The notes under the pieces: generated by a model | Databases searched by the model: none | Seen by the model: the letters and a program-made list of their open reading frames with translations, nothing else | Told to the model about the DNA's origin: nothing | Assembly (NCBI GenBank): GCA_002709005.1 | Contig: PAPH01000061.1 | Location: forward strand, 1-64,000 | DNA length: 64,000 bases | Direction: 5' to 3' | DNA from: Hyphomicrobiales bacterium | Lineage (GTDB): Bacteria; Pseudomonadota; Alphaproteobacteria; Rhizobiales; Rhizobiaceae | Program-made: the position numbers and the translations under genes | Part shown: positions 1-9,838 of the stretch, in pieces | Layout of the letters: the number at the start of each line of letters is the position of its first letter | How positions within the stretch are numbered: the stretch's first letter is position 1

Positions 1-1
1 C

Positions 2-574
2 CTGAAGGCCTATGATGGCCGGTTCAAAGACCTGTTCGAGGAGGGGTTCGAAGCGGAATTCCGCGAGCAGTTCGACGCGGCGAAGCTGTGGTATGAGCAC
101 CGGCTGATCGACGACAGGGTGGCCTCGTCGATGAAATGGTCGGGCGGCTATGTCTGGGCCTGCAAGAACTATGACGGTGACGTGCAGTCCGACACAGTGG
201 CCCAGGGCTTCGGCTCGCTCGGCCTGATGACCTCGGTTCTGATGACCCCGGACGGCCAGACCGTGGAAGCCGAAGCCGCCCACGGCACCGTGACCCGCCA
301 CTATCGCCAGCATCAGAAGGGCGAGGAAACCTCGACCAACTCGATCGCCTCGATCTTTGCCTGGACCCGTGGCCTCGCCCACCGCGCCAAGCTCGACGAC
401 AACGCCGAACTCGCCAAGTTCGCCCAGACTCTCGAAGAAGTCTGCGTCGCCACCGTCGAGTCCGGTCACATGACCAAGGACCTCGCACTCCTCATCGGTC
501 CGGATCAGCCCTGGCTCTCGACCACCGGCTTCCTCGACAAGATCGACGAGAACCTGCAGAAGGCCATGGCCTGA
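2..574 (+). CDS. icd: NADP-dependent isocitrate dehydrogenase, C-terminal part
   Basis: The gene enters from the left edge, so only the last 190 residues are present, in the frame that starts at base 2. The product oxidises isocitrate to 2-oxoglutarate in the TCA cycle and makes NADPH in the cytosol. The visible part carries the family block around [15 protein letters not shown], the SLGLMTSVL stretch and the [12 protein letters not shown] motif, whose Thr-Arg-His-Tyr run is typical of the monocistronic dimeric enzyme. It ends with a conserved helix ([13 protein letters not shown]). A strong terminator follows 34 bases after the stop. The assignment is secure; the start and N-terminal half lie outside the window. 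Confidence 0.95.
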   Translation: MKAYDGRFKDLFEEGFEAEFREQFDAAKLWYEHRLIDDRVASSMKWSGGYVWACKNYDGDVQSDTVAQGFGSLGLMTSVLMTPDGQTVEAEAAHGTVTRHYRQHQKGEETSTNSIASIFAWTRGLAHRAKLDDNAELAKFAQTLEEVCVATVESGHMTKDLALLIGPDQPWLSTTGFLDKIDENLQKAMA

Positions 575-608
575 TCGCAAGGCTCAAACCTTGGGGGAAA
601 TGAAAGAA

Positions 609-634
609 GGCGCGGTACGGACCGCGCCTTTTTT
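609..634. terminator. Rho-independent terminator shared by icd and the convergent channel gene
   Basis: An 8-bp GGCGCGGT/ACCGCGCC stem with a 4-base loop is followed by six T residues on the + strand, ideal for ending icd. The T-run overlaps the stop codon of the channel gene arriving from the other strand. Confidence 0.85.
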
Positions 635-1871
635 ATTCGTCCACCCTTTCGGTGTCCCCGTCCTTCTCCGCCCCGCCGCCTTTCTCTGCAAGTGCTGCTT
701 CGAGGTCCTTGCGCCGCCGGGCAACCATCTCGCGCACATTCAGATCGAGCGCCGGATGCTTCTTCACGAGGTTCGAAAAGTCATTGGCCTCCAGAACCAG
801 CAACCGGCACGCACTCAGCGCAAACATCGTCGCGCCCCGAGGCGAATGATGAAGCAGCGCCCTCTCCCCGAAAAAATCGCCGGGGCCGTAGGTGAAGCTC
901 GTCTCCGGAAGCTTGGCCTCCACTTCACCCGCAATGACGAGATACATGGCCGCGGCATTCTCTCCTTCGACGGCGATGATCTCTCCGGGCTTGATCGTCT
1001 GGGAATGAAGAAGACCCATGATCTCCCCCAGAATGCGGGCGTCGAGGCGTTCGAACATCGGCACCCTCGCCAGCATGCCAAGCGAGATGACGAACTCGCG
1101 CCGTCGGATGGCATTGACGAAGGCGGTGGCCATGATCCCGACGGGAAGTGCGAACAGGCCGAGACCGACGATCATCGTCATTCCAGCGACCATCCGGCCC
1201 AACGGGGTAACCGGCACTGTATCGCCGTAGCCGACTGTGGTCAGCGTGGTGATCGCCCACCACATCGACAAGGGAATGGTACCGAAGACATCCGGTTGGA
1301 CACGGCCTTCGACCAGATGAATGGCGGCGGCGGAAAAAAGGACCGCAATCAGCAACAGAAGTACCGTGCCGAACAGCGCGCGGCTTTCGGTCACCACGAC
1401 ATCGCCGAGCGTCTGCAGGGCCGGTGAGTAGCGGGTGATCTTGAGCAGGCGGAACAGCCGCAGCAGCCGCATCATCCTCAGATCGAGGCCGGGAACGAGG
1501 AAGACAAAATAGGCGGGCAGGACGCTGATCAGGTCGATGATCATCAACGGGCGCAGCGCGAAAAGCACCCTGCCGCGCACCGGTCCGAGATCGGCCGTCA
1601 GCGGCTCCTCCGGCGCGCACCAGATGCGCACCGCATATTCCACGGTGAAAATGGCGACGGAAACGATCTCGAAATATGCGAGCCACAGGCCCCATTCGGC
1701 AGCGAAGGCCGGTTCGGTTTCGAGCGCGACCGCGATCACGTTGGCGATGATGAGTGCGACCAGCCCGTATTCGACGATCGCGCCCACCGGGCCGGCAGAG
1801 GCGCCACCTTCGAGGATCAGGTGCATCCGGTGGCGCCACCGCATCCGCTTGGTCCGCGTGCGCCCACCCAT
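633..1871 (-). CDS. Cyclic-nucleotide-binding voltage-gated-type K+ channel (MloK1-like)
   Basis: Inner-membrane potassium channel, about 412 residues. It has six hydrophobic segments in the first 260 residues, an S4-like Arg-rich helix (LRMMRLLRLFRLLK), and the pore signature TTLTTVGYGDTVP with the K+ selectivity filter TVGYGD. The C-terminal 130 residues form a cyclic nucleotide-binding domain, seen in GEIIAVEGENAAAMYLVIAGEVEA and in the FFGERALL phosphate-binding cassette. This architecture matches MloK1 of Mesorhizobium loti, which binds cAMP. I list the longest start; an internal Met at residue 16 (MHLILEGG) would give a length nearer to the relatives. The C-terminus is acidic. Nothing nearby suggests an operon partner. 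Confidence 0.88.
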   Translation of the reverse strand: MGGRTRTKRMRWRHRMHLILEGGASAGPVGAIVEYGLVALIIANVIAVALETEPAFAAEWGLWLAYFEIVSVAIFTVEYAVRIWCAPEEPLTADLGPVRGRVLFALRPLMIIDLISVLPAYFVFLVPGLDLRMMRLLRLFRLLKITRYSPALQTLGDVVVTESRALFGTVLLLLIAVLFSAAAIHLVEGRVQPDVFGTIPLSMWWAITTLTTVGYGDTVPVTPLGRMVAGMTMIVGLGLFALPVGIMATAFVNAIRRREFVISLGMLARVPMFERLDARILGEIMGLLHSQTIKPGEIIAVEGENAAAMYLVIAGEVEAKLPETSFTYGPGDFFGERALLHHSPRGATMFALSACRLLVLEANDFSNLVKKHPALDLNVREMVARRRKDLEAALAEKGGGAEKDGDTERVDE

Positions 1872-2068
1872 CGGTTAGCTCCGCCGATCCGGAAAGAAGC
1901 AGAATCGCGGCATTCGCCCGCCACATGTCCGCAAGCCGCGTTCGGGCGGCCTGTGCGCCTCGCTCGTTGCCGAACATTCCCTCAAACCCGCATCCCCGTC
2001 TTACTCAGACCGTTTCACCGTTTGGTGGAAACGCATAGCTTCAACAGACAATTGAATTCACTTGCGCA

Positions 2069-2100
2069 TTTCGATTTTGCTGATTTCCTCAAAATCGAAA
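2069..2100 (-). other. Perfect 11-bp hairpin just downstream of alaS
   Basis: TTTCGATTTTG and CAAAATCGAAA form a perfect inverted repeat with a 10-base loop, six bases after the alaS stop. It is AT-rich and lacks a following T-run, so it may be a 3' processing or weak termination structure. A second imperfect hairpin lies at 2011-2033 (CGTTTCACC/GGTGGAAACG, one bulge). The rest of the 234-base gap holds no gene that I can see. Confidence 0.5.
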
Positions 2101-2105
2101 CTGCT

Positions 2106-4775
2106 CTACCCCGAAAGCAGCTCCGACAGTTTTGCCTCGACTGCAGCGATCCCCGCTTCGGCCTTGTCGCCATCCGGTCCGCCGGCCTGGGCCATATCCG
2201 GCCGGCCGCCGCCGCCTTTGCCGCCGAGCGCCTCGGAGGCCTCACGCACAAGATCGACTGCGCTCGCGCGATCCTTCAGATCGTCGCTGACGCCGACGAC
2301 CACGCTGGCCTTGCCGTCGTCCGACACGCTGATGAAGACGACGACGCCGGAACCGAGCGATTCCTTGCCGGCGTCAACGAGGCCCTTGAGATCCTTGGCA
2401 GGCACGTCCTCGACAATCTTGCCCAGAAACTTCACGCCCGCAACCTCGCGCGTTTCGTCGCCGCCCTGTCCGCCGCCGCCAAGCGCGAGCTTCTTCTTGG
2501 TCTCGGTCAGTTCACGCTCGAGCCGCTTGCGCTCGTCGAGCAGCGTCTCGATGCGCGCAAGCACGTCGGCCTGCGAAACCTTGAGGAGGCCGGCGATCTC
2601 GCGAACGCGCGCGTCCTGCTGATCGAGATAGGCGCGCGCCGCCTCACCCGTCAGCGCCTCGATGCGGCGCACGCCGGCCGAGACCGCGCTATCGGAGAGA
2701 ACGCGCAGAAGGCCGATGTCGCCAGTCGCCTTCACATGGGTGCCGCCGCACAGTTCAACCGAATAGGCGCGGTTCTCGCGCGGACCGCGCACGCCGGTGC
2801 CCATCGAGACGACGCGGACCTCGTCGCCGTATTTTTCGCCGAAGAGCGCCATGGCGCCCTGCTCGATCGCCTCGTCGACCGCCATCAGACGGGTGGTGAC
2901 CGGCGAATTCTGGATGACGATCTCGTTGGCCATCGCCTCGACCTCGGCCAGTTCCTCGGCCGTTACCGGTTTCGGATGCGAGATGTCGAACCTGAGGCGG
3001 TCGGGCGAAACGAGCGACCCCTTCTGCGCGACATGCGTTCCGAGCACCTCCCGCAACGCCTCGTGGAGAAGGTGGGTGGCCGAATGGTTGGCGCGGATCT
3101 TTGACCGGCGGCCATGATCGACCTCGAGAACAACCGGCAGGCCGCGCTTGATCTCGCCCTCGATCACCTCCCCCGAATGGACGAAGAGGCCCTCGCCGCG
3201 CTTCTGCGTGTCGGTGATGCGGACGGTAAAGCCTTCGCCGGACATGGTGCCGGTATCGCCGACCTGACCGCCGGATTCGCCGTAGAACGGGGTCTGATTG
3301 ACGACGATATCGACCTTGGAGCCGGCGGAAGCGGCTTCAGCTTCCTTGCCATCGCTGACGAGCGCGGCGATCACACCCTCGGCGGATTCGGTGTCGTAGC
3401 CGAGGAACTCGGTGGCGCCGAGCTTGTCGCGCAGCGAAAACCAGATCGCATCGGTTGCCGCTTCGCCGGACCCGGCCCAGTTCGCCCGCGCTTCCGCCTT
3501 CTGGCGCTGCATGGCCTGATCGAAGGCAACGGTATCCACCTCGACCCCGCGCTGGCGCAGCGCATCCTGGGTGAGATCAAGCGGGAAGCCGTAGGTATCG
3601 TAAAGCTTGAAGGCGACCTCGCCGTCGAGCCGGTCGCCAGACGACAGGCCCGCAGCCGCCTCGTCGAGCAGCCCGAGCCCGCGTTCGAGGGTCTTTCGGA
3701 AGCGGTTTTCCTCGAGCTTGAGGGTTTCCGAAATCAGCGCCTCGGCGCGCACCAGCTCCGGATAGGCGCGGCCCATCTCGGAAACCAGCGCAGGCAGAAG
3801 CCTGAACATCAAGGGCTCGCGCGCGCCCAGAAGCTGCGCGTGGCGCATGGCGCGGCGCATGATGCGGCGAAGCACATAGCCGCGCCCCTCGTTCGACGGC
3901 AACACGCCGTCGGCGATCAGGAAGGCCGAGGATCTCAAATGATCGGCGATCACCCGGAAGGAGGCCACGTTCTCCTTTTCGGGTCCCTTGCCGATCGCCT
4001 GCGCGGTGGCCTCGATCAGATGGCGGAAGAGGTCGGTCTCGAAGACGCTTTCGACACCCTGAAGGATGGAGGCCATGCGCTCGAGCCCCATGCCCGTATC
4101 GATCGACGGACGCGGCAGCGGCAATTGCTCGCCGGCCTCGTTCTGCTCGAACTGCATGAAGACGAGGTTCCAGAATTCGAGGAAGCGGTCTCCGTCCTCC
4201 TCCGGGCTTCCGGGAGGTCCGCCCCAGATATGGTCGCCGCGATCGATGAAGATTTCCGAGCAAGGGCCGCAGGGACCGGTGTCCCCCATCGCCCAGAAAT
4301 TGTCGCTGGTCGGGATGCGGATGATGCGGTCGTCGGAAAACCCGGCGATCTTCTTCCACAGCCCGGCCGCCTCGTCGTCGGTATGGTAGACCGTGACCAG
4401 CAGCTTGTCCTTCGGGAGTTCGAATTCCCTGGTGATCAGGTTCCATGCGAGGCTGATCGCCTCTTCCTTGAAGTAGTCGCCGAAAGAGAAATTCCCCAGC
4501 ATCTCGAAATAGGTCAGGTGCCGCGCGGTATAACCGACATTGTCGAGGTCGTTGTGCTTGCCGCCGGCGCGGACGCATTTCTGCGACGTTGTCGCCCGCG
4601 AATAGGGACGATGTTCGAGGCCGGTGAAAACGTTCTTGAACTGCACCATGCCGGCATTGGTGAACATGAGCGTCGGATCGTTGCGCGGAACGAGCGGACT
4701 GGAGGAGACAACCTCGTGTCCCTTGCTGCGGAAATAGTCGAGAAACGTCGACCTGATTTCGTTTACGCCACTCAT
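2106..4775 (-). CDS. alaS: Alanyl-tRNA synthetase
   Basis: Charges tRNA-Ala and edits mischarged Ser and Gly. The protein is 889 residues, normal for the family. It opens with the class II catalytic core ([20 protein letters not shown]), continues with the motif 2 region around [18 protein letters not shown], and has the editing domain with the [12 protein letters not shown] zinc site and the [13 protein letters not shown] motif. The C-terminal C-Ala domain contains the Gly-rich stretch [16 protein letters not shown]. The open frame extends 43 codons upstream, but the family start at MSGVNEIRS is the clear choice. It is transcribed in the same direction as recA but is separated from it by recA's own terminator. 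Confidence 0.98.
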   Translation of the reverse strand: MSGVNEIRSTFLDYFRSKGHEVVSSSPLVPRNDPTLMFTNAGMVQFKNVFTGLEHRPYSRATTSQKCVRAGGKHNDLDNVGYTARHLTYFEMLGNFSFGDYFKEEAISLAWNLITREFELPKDKLLVTVYHTDDEAAGLWKKIAGFSDDRIIRIPTSDNFWAMGDTGPCGPCSEIFIDRGDHIWGGPPGSPEEDGDRFLEFWNLVFMQFEQNEAGEQLPLPRPSIDTGMGLERMASILQGVESVFETDLFRHLIEATAQAIGKGPEKENVASFRVIADHLRSSAFLIADGVLPSNEGRGYVLRRIMRRAMRHAQLLGAREPLMFRLLPALVSEMGRAYPELVRAEALISETLKLEENRFRKTLERGLGLLDEAAAGLSSGDRLDGEVAFKLYDTYGFPLDLTQDALRQRGVEVDTVAFDQAMQRQKAEARANWAGSGEAATDAIWFSLRDKLGATEFLGYDTESAEGVIAALVSDGKEAEAASAGSKVDIVVNQTPFYGESGGQVGDTGTMSGEGFTVRITDTQKRGEGLFVHSGEVIEGEIKRGLPVVLEVDHGRRSKIRANHSATHLLHEALREVLGTHVAQKGSLVSPDRLRFDISHPKPVTAEELAEVEAMANEIVIQNSPVTTRLMAVDEAIEQGAMALFGEKYGDEVRVVSMGTGVRGPRENRAYSVELCGGTHVKATGDIGLLRVLSDSAVSAGVRRIEALTGEAARAYLDQQDARVREIAGLLKVSQADVLARIETLLDERKRLERELTETKKKLALGGGGQGGDETREVAGVKFLGKIVEDVPAKDLKGLVDAGKESLGSGVVVFISVSDDGKASVVVGVSDDLKDRASAVDLVREASEALGGKGGGGRPDMAQAGGPDGDKAEAGIAAVEAKLSELLSG

Positions 4776-4906
4776 CGATTGCCCTTCTGGTGCCGGCGGA
4801 CGGATCGTCTCCGTCACGTCCCTGGAAAATCCCTGAATTACGGGACCGCCGCTTTTATCGTCCACCCTGAATACTGTCCACCCGAGAGGCGGGCAACACA
4901 GCAATG

Positions 4907-4940
4907 AAAACGGCCGCCAATGTGAATTGGCGGCCGTTTC
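4907..4940 (-). terminator. Terminator of recA
   Basis: A 12-bp perfect stem (AACGGCCGCCAA/TTGGCGGCCGTT) with a 6-base loop lies between the recA stop and alaS. Read on the - strand it is followed by a short T-run, so it should end recA transcription and insulate alaS. Confidence 0.85.
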
Positions 4941-4991
4941 GTGTGAACGTCTTGGATGCGATCCTCAACGATCGCGATCGAAAGAGGAAGC

Positions 4992-6074
<1,083 letters not shown>

Positions 6075-6133
6075 TCCGTCCACCTTTAGGTTATCGTGCT
6101 TCCGCAGACAATCCGCGCTCGCCTGCTGATTTT

Positions 6134-6148
6134 GTACACTATTTGTTC
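6134..6148 (-). promoter_or_regulatory. LexA/SOS box upstream of recA
   Basis: The + strand reads GTAC-N7-GTTC (GAAC-N7-GTAC on the recA strand). This is one base from the alphaproteobacterial direct-repeat SOS operator GTTC-N7-GTTC / GAAC-N7-GAAC. It sits 60 bases before the recA start, where a LexA operator is expected. Confidence 0.65.
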
Positions 6149-6320
6149 CGCCTTCGCAAGCAGGGATCAACTTGCTGAATCTAAACAGAAATCCACGACG
6201 TGTTCTTTTTTTGTTGCAACTGACACGCCAGACGAGACCGAATTGCCGTTCTGCCTATGGGCGGGCCGAAAGCGCCCGCCCGATTCGGTTTAATGAGCCG
6301 GCGCGCGGAGTGTAGGCTGG

Positions 6321-7235
6321 ATGGCACGCATTCTCGCGATCGGCGGCGCCCATCTCGACCGGACCTGCCGGCTCGAGGGGCCGCATTTGCCCGGAGCCAG
6401 CAACCCGGGGCGATGGGAGAACCATCTCGGCGGCGGCGTCTTCAACACTTGCCGCAACCTCGCCCGTCTCGGCCACGAGGTCACGCTCGTCTCGGCGCGC
6501 GGCGGCGATGCGTCGGGCGAGCGGGTTGCCGAGGCGGCGGAGGAAGCCGGGCTCGACGACCGGTCGATGGTGTTTCTCGACCGGGCGACGGCCTCCTATA
6601 CGGCCATCCTCGAACCCGACGGCAATCTGGTCACCGCGGTCGCCGATATGGCGGTCTATGACAGGATACCGCCGCGCCGGCTGCTGACCGCGCGTTTCCG
6701 CGACAAGGTCCGCGACACCGATCTGCTGTTGTGCGACGCCAATTTCCCGGCGCCGACGCTCGAGACGCTCGGCCTGATCGCGCGCCGCACGGAAAAGCCG
6801 CTGGCCGCCATCGCCATCTCGCCGGCCAAGATCCTCCGATTTTCCGCGATGCTCGGCAATATCTCGTTTCTTTTCATGAACGCTGCCGAGGCTCGCGCGC
6901 TGGCAGGCTCCGGCGACAATCCCCTCCCAAGGCTGCGTGAGATGGGTTTGCGGGGCGCTGCAATCACGGCGGGCCCGGCACCCGTGACAGCCTTCCTCGA
7001 TGACGAAACGGCGCAGCTGACCCCCTCGCCCCTCCCCGCGCTCTCGGATGTCACCGGAGCGGGAGACGCGCTCGCCGCCGGCTTCCTCCATGCGCTGTCC
7101 TCGGGCCAGGGTCTCGCCACTTCCCTGCGAAGCGGCGTCGCACTCGCCCGGCTGACGGTCGGCGTGCCCGGCCCGGTGCGCGACGACCTCACGACGGCTC
7201 TGCTCGACCGGGCGATTGCCGAAACGGCGGCGTAA
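6321..7235 (+). CDS. psuK: PfkB-family kinase, probable pseudouridine kinase
   Basis: 304-residue ribokinase-fold sugar kinase. The PfkB signatures are visible: the N-terminal GGxxxN-type block (HLGGGVFNTCRNLARLG) near residue 37 and the C-terminal anion-hole motif DVTGAGDALAAGF near residue 247, with the catalytic Asp. PfkB kinases have many substrates. The pseudouridine call rests on context: psuG, the next enzyme of pseudouridine breakdown, follows one gene downstream on the same strand. The kinase would make pseudouridine 5'-phosphate for PsuG. Start ATGGCACG is the only sensible one. Confidence 0.8.
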   Translation: MARILAIGGAHLDRTCRLEGPHLPGASNPGRWENHLGGGVFNTCRNLARLGHEVTLVSARGGDASGERVAEAAEEAGLDDRSMVFLDRATASYTAILEPDGNLVTAVADMAVYDRIPPRRLLTARFRDKVRDTDLLLCDANFPAPTLETLGLIARRTEKPLAAIAISPAKILRFSAMLGNISFLFMNAAEARALAGSGDNPLPRLREMGLRGAAITAGPAPVTAFLDDETAQLTPSPLPALSDVTGAGDALAAGFLHALSSGQGLATSLRSGVALARLTVGVPGPVRDDLTTALLDRAIAETAA

Positions 7236-7311
7236 ACGCCGAGGCGACATCCGTCATGCCCCTGTTACGCACGCTCCATATCGGTTGCGTGGCAACAGGA
7301 TATCCCCACCC

Positions 7312-8016
7312 ATGACATCTCTTCCCGATCTCGCGGCTTTCACCGCTAGCGCCAACCGCCTTCCGCCTCGCCATCTCGGCACGCGCCACGACCGGAAGGG
7401 CAACTTCCTGCCCGAACCGGGCAATACGGTGGTCTGCCATCTTGTTGACGGTTCGCCGTCACGGGACGCCATCGTCGAGGCACGCCGGGCACTGATGGAG
7501 TTGCCGGGCGCCGAGCGTCTCGCCTTCACGCCGGTCTCCAGCCTGCACATGACGCTGTTCCAAGGGGTGATCGAGTTCCGCCGCCGTCTCCCCTACTGGC
7601 CCGACGACGTCCCCCTCAACGCGCCCATCGAGGAAGTCACCGCGCTCTACCTGGCGCGGCTGGACGGCTTCAGTCCGGGGGCACATTTCCGCATGCGCGT
7701 CACCGGCATCACGCCGGAAGGCCTCGCACTCGAGGGCGTCGCCGATAACGATCGCCGGGCGCTTGCCCAGTGGCGCGACAGGCTCGCCGCCTGCTTTGGC
7801 TACCGCCACCCCGATCACGATGATTACCGCTTTCACATCACCTTCGCCTACCTCATGGAATGGCTCGAGGACGACGCGGCAGGCGCATGGAGAGACGGCA
7901 TGGCCCAGATCCTTGCCCGGCTTCGGGCGGAAGCCCCGGTGATCGAGCTGGCGCCGCCGGCCTTCTGCACCTTCGAGGACATGCGGCATTTCGAAGAGAT
8001 TAAGCCTATCGTGTAG
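7312..8016 (+). CDS. DUF1868-type 2H-phosphoesterase-like protein
   Basis: 234-residue protein with two H-x-T/S-type motifs, SLHMTLF near residue 79 and FHITFAY near residue 178. Paired motifs of this kind define the 2H phosphoesterase superfamily (RNA ligase-like / cyclic phosphodiesterase fold). The conserved opening HLGTRHDRKGNFLPEPGNT matches what I recall of the DUF1868 family. I start at the ATG at 7312 because the extra upstream codons are Arg-rich and unlike a protein start. It lies between psuK and psuG in the same direction, so it may act on RNA-derived nucleotides alongside pseudouridine salvage. The activity is unknown. Confidence 0.8.
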   Translation: MTSLPDLAAFTASANRLPPRHLGTRHDRKGNFLPEPGNTVVCHLVDGSPSRDAIVEARRALMELPGAERLAFTPVSSLHMTLFQGVIEFRRRLPYWPDDVPLNAPIEEVTALYLARLDGFSPGAHFRMRVTGITPEGLALEGVADNDRRALAQWRDRLAACFGYRHPDHDDYRFHITFAYLMEWLEDDAAGAWRDGMAQILARLRAEAPVIELAPPAFCTFEDMRHFEEIKPIV

Positions 8017-8100
8017 GAGCGGCGTCCGAGCCTTGCGAAGCTTTCGTCATCGTGGCAAAGCGCAGGAAATCACGTCCACTTCACGTTGCGGAACATGCTC

Positions 8101-9027
8101 ATGCCCCGATCGATGCTCGCCGTCCACACTCCCGAAGTCGCCGAGGCCCTGGAAAACGGCAAGCCGGTTGTCGCGCTCGAATCGACCATCATCACCCACG
8201 GCATGCCCTGGCCGGGCAACCGGGACATGGCGCTGAACGTCGAGGCGACGATCCGCGAAGGCGGCGCGGTGCCCGCCACGATCGCGGTATTGAACGGCTC
8301 GCTCAGGATCGGGCTTTCGGAAGCCGAGATCACCGAACTCGCGCAGACGCCCGACGCGATGAAGCTCTCGCGCGCCGACCTCGCCTTCGCCATCGCCCAG
8401 AAACGCACCGGCGCGACCACCGTGGCCGCCACCATGATGGCGGCAAAGATGGCCGGCATCTCGGTGTTTGCCACCGGCGGGATCGGCGGTGTCCATCGCG
8501 GCGCCGAGGAGACTTTCGACATTTCCGCCGATCTCGACGAACTGGGCCGCACCCCCGTCATCGTCGTCTGCGCCGGCGCCAAGGCGATTCTCGATATTGA
8601 AAAGACGATGGAAGTTCTTGAAACCAAAGGCGTTCCGGTCGTCGCATACGGGCAGGATCACGTCCCGGCCTTCTGGTCGCGCGATTCCGGAGTGAAGGCG
8701 CCGCTGCGGCTCGACACCGCGCGCGACATCGCCCGTTTCGAGCTCACCCGCCGGCTGATGGGTGATCACGGTGGCATGCTGATCGCCAATCCGGTGCCCG
8801 CCGAGAACGAGATCCCGCGCGAGCGGATGGAGGAGCACATCACCGAGGCACTGATGGCCGCCGAGCGCGACAACATCACCGGCAAGGAGGTCACGCCCTA
8901 TCTGCTCGACAAGATCTTCCAGATCACCGACGGCGTGAGCCTCGAAACCAATATCGCGCTGGTGCTGAACAATGCCCGCGTGGCGGCGGAAATCGCCGTC
9001 GAACTCGCACAGGCTGTCCGAAACTGA
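8101..9027 (+). CDS. psuG: Pseudouridine-5'-phosphate glycosidase
   Basis: Splits pseudouridine 5'-phosphate into uracil and ribose 5-phosphate, cutting the C-C glycosidic bond. Recognised from VVALESTIITHGMPWPGN near the N-terminus with the catalytic Glu, the TIAVLNGSLRIGL block, RTGATTVAATMMAAKMAGI with a catalytic Lys, FATGGIGGVHRGAEETFDISADL, and the PVPAENEIP stretch. At about 308 residues it has the usual family length. Possible starts are the TTG at 8086 and ATGs at 8095, 8101 and 8113; a GGAA seven bases upstream favours 8101. It works with the PfkB kinase two genes upstream. Confidence 0.93.
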   Translation: MPRSMLAVHTPEVAEALENGKPVVALESTIITHGMPWPGNRDMALNVEATIREGGAVPATIAVLNGSLRIGLSEAEITELAQTPDAMKLSRADLAFAIAQKRTGATTVAATMMAAKMAGISVFATGGIGGVHRGAEETFDISADLDELGRTPVIVVCAGAKAILDIEKTMEVLETKGVPVVAYGQDHVPAFWSRDSGVKAPLRLDTARDIARFELTRRLMGDHGGMLIANPVPAENEIPRERMEEHITEALMAAERDNITGKEVTPYLLDKIFQITDGVSLETNIALVLNNARVAAEIAVELAQAVRN

Positions 9028-9050
9028 CCGTCCGGCATGTCGAAAAACAA

Positions 9051-9085
9051 AAAGCCCGGAAGGCAAAACCTTCCGGGCTTTTTTC
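9051..9085. terminator. Bidirectional terminator between psuG and the OmpA-like gene
   Basis: A stem built on AAAGCCCGGAAGG/CCTTCCGGGCTTT with a short A-rich loop and T-runs on both strands. It serves the two convergent genes on either side. Confidence 0.88.
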
Positions 9086-9102
9086 TTGTCTCGACGGTCC
9101 CG

Positions 9103-9753
9103 TTACTGGCTGAGCGGAACGATCTTGATCTCCACGCGGCGGTTGGCGGCGCGGCCGTATTCGCTGGAGTTGTCGGCCACCGGCTGGGTCTCGCCCATGC
9201 CGCGTACATAGAAGCGGCGCGGATCGTTGCCCTGGCTGACGAGGTAGCTGTAGACCGACTGGGCGCGGCGCTGCGACAGTTCCATGTTGTAGCTGTCCGA
9301 ACCGGTCGAATCGGTATGGCCGGTCACGTCGACGAGCGACTGGTTGAACTTCTTGAGGACCAGCGCAACGGAATTGAGCGTGTCGTAGAACTGCGGCTTG
9401 AGATCCGCGCGGTCGGTGTCGAAGGTGATGTTGGACGGCATGTTGAGCACGATGTCGTTACCCACGCGCGTCACCGAAACGCCCGACCCCTGAAGCTGCG
9501 AGCGCAGCTCGGCTTCCTGACGGTCCATGTAGACACCGATGGAGCCGCCGGCGAGCGCGCCGATACCGGCGCCGATCAGCGCGTTGCGGCGGTCGTCGCC
9601 GCCAGCGAGCGTGCCGAGCGCGGCGCCACCGAGAGCACCGAGAGCCGCCCCGCCGGCCGTGTTCGAAATCTTCTGCTGCCCCGTATAGGGATCGGTCGTG
9701 CAGGCGCTCAGAAACGCGGCCGCGGTCACGGCCAGGACAAGTTTGGTCTTCAT
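9103..9753 (-). CDS. OmpA-family lipoprotein with glycine-zipper segment (YiaD-like)
   Basis: 216-residue envelope protein. The signal peptide ends in the lipobox FLSAC, so Cys near residue 18 should be lipidated. Next come two Gly/Ala-rich glycine-zipper segments (GGAALGALGGAALGTLAGG and IGAGIGALAGGSIGVYMD). The C-terminal OmpA domain binds peptidoglycan through the TGHTDSTGSDSYN loop and the GRAANRRVEI helix. The start is the Met at 9753, preceded by a GAGGGGA ribosome-binding site; the longer frame adds seven unlikely residues. It faces psuG across a shared terminator and follows cckA on the same strand, but with its own leader. Confidence 0.92.
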   Translation of the reverse strand: MKTKLVLAVTAAAFLSACTTDPYTGQQKISNTAGGAALGALGGAALGTLAGGDDRRNALIGAGIGALAGGSIGVYMDRQEAELRSQLQGSGVSVTRVGNDIVLNMPSNITFDTDRADLKPQFYDTLNSVALVLKKFNQSLVDVTGHTDSTGSDSYNMELSQRRAQSVYSYLVSQGNDPRRFYVRGMGETQPVADNSSEYGRAANRRVEIKIVPLSQ

Positions 9754-9838
9754 ATCGAAAATCCCCTCAATCAATCAGTCGCGGCGACTATATAGGCAAT
9801 TGCGGCAGGATTGGGAAAACCCTCGTCCGCCGGCAGGC

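Noticed and set aside
3114-4907. 597-codon open frame antisense to alaS
   Set aside because: Shadow of a fully motif-supported alanyl-tRNA synthetase gene.
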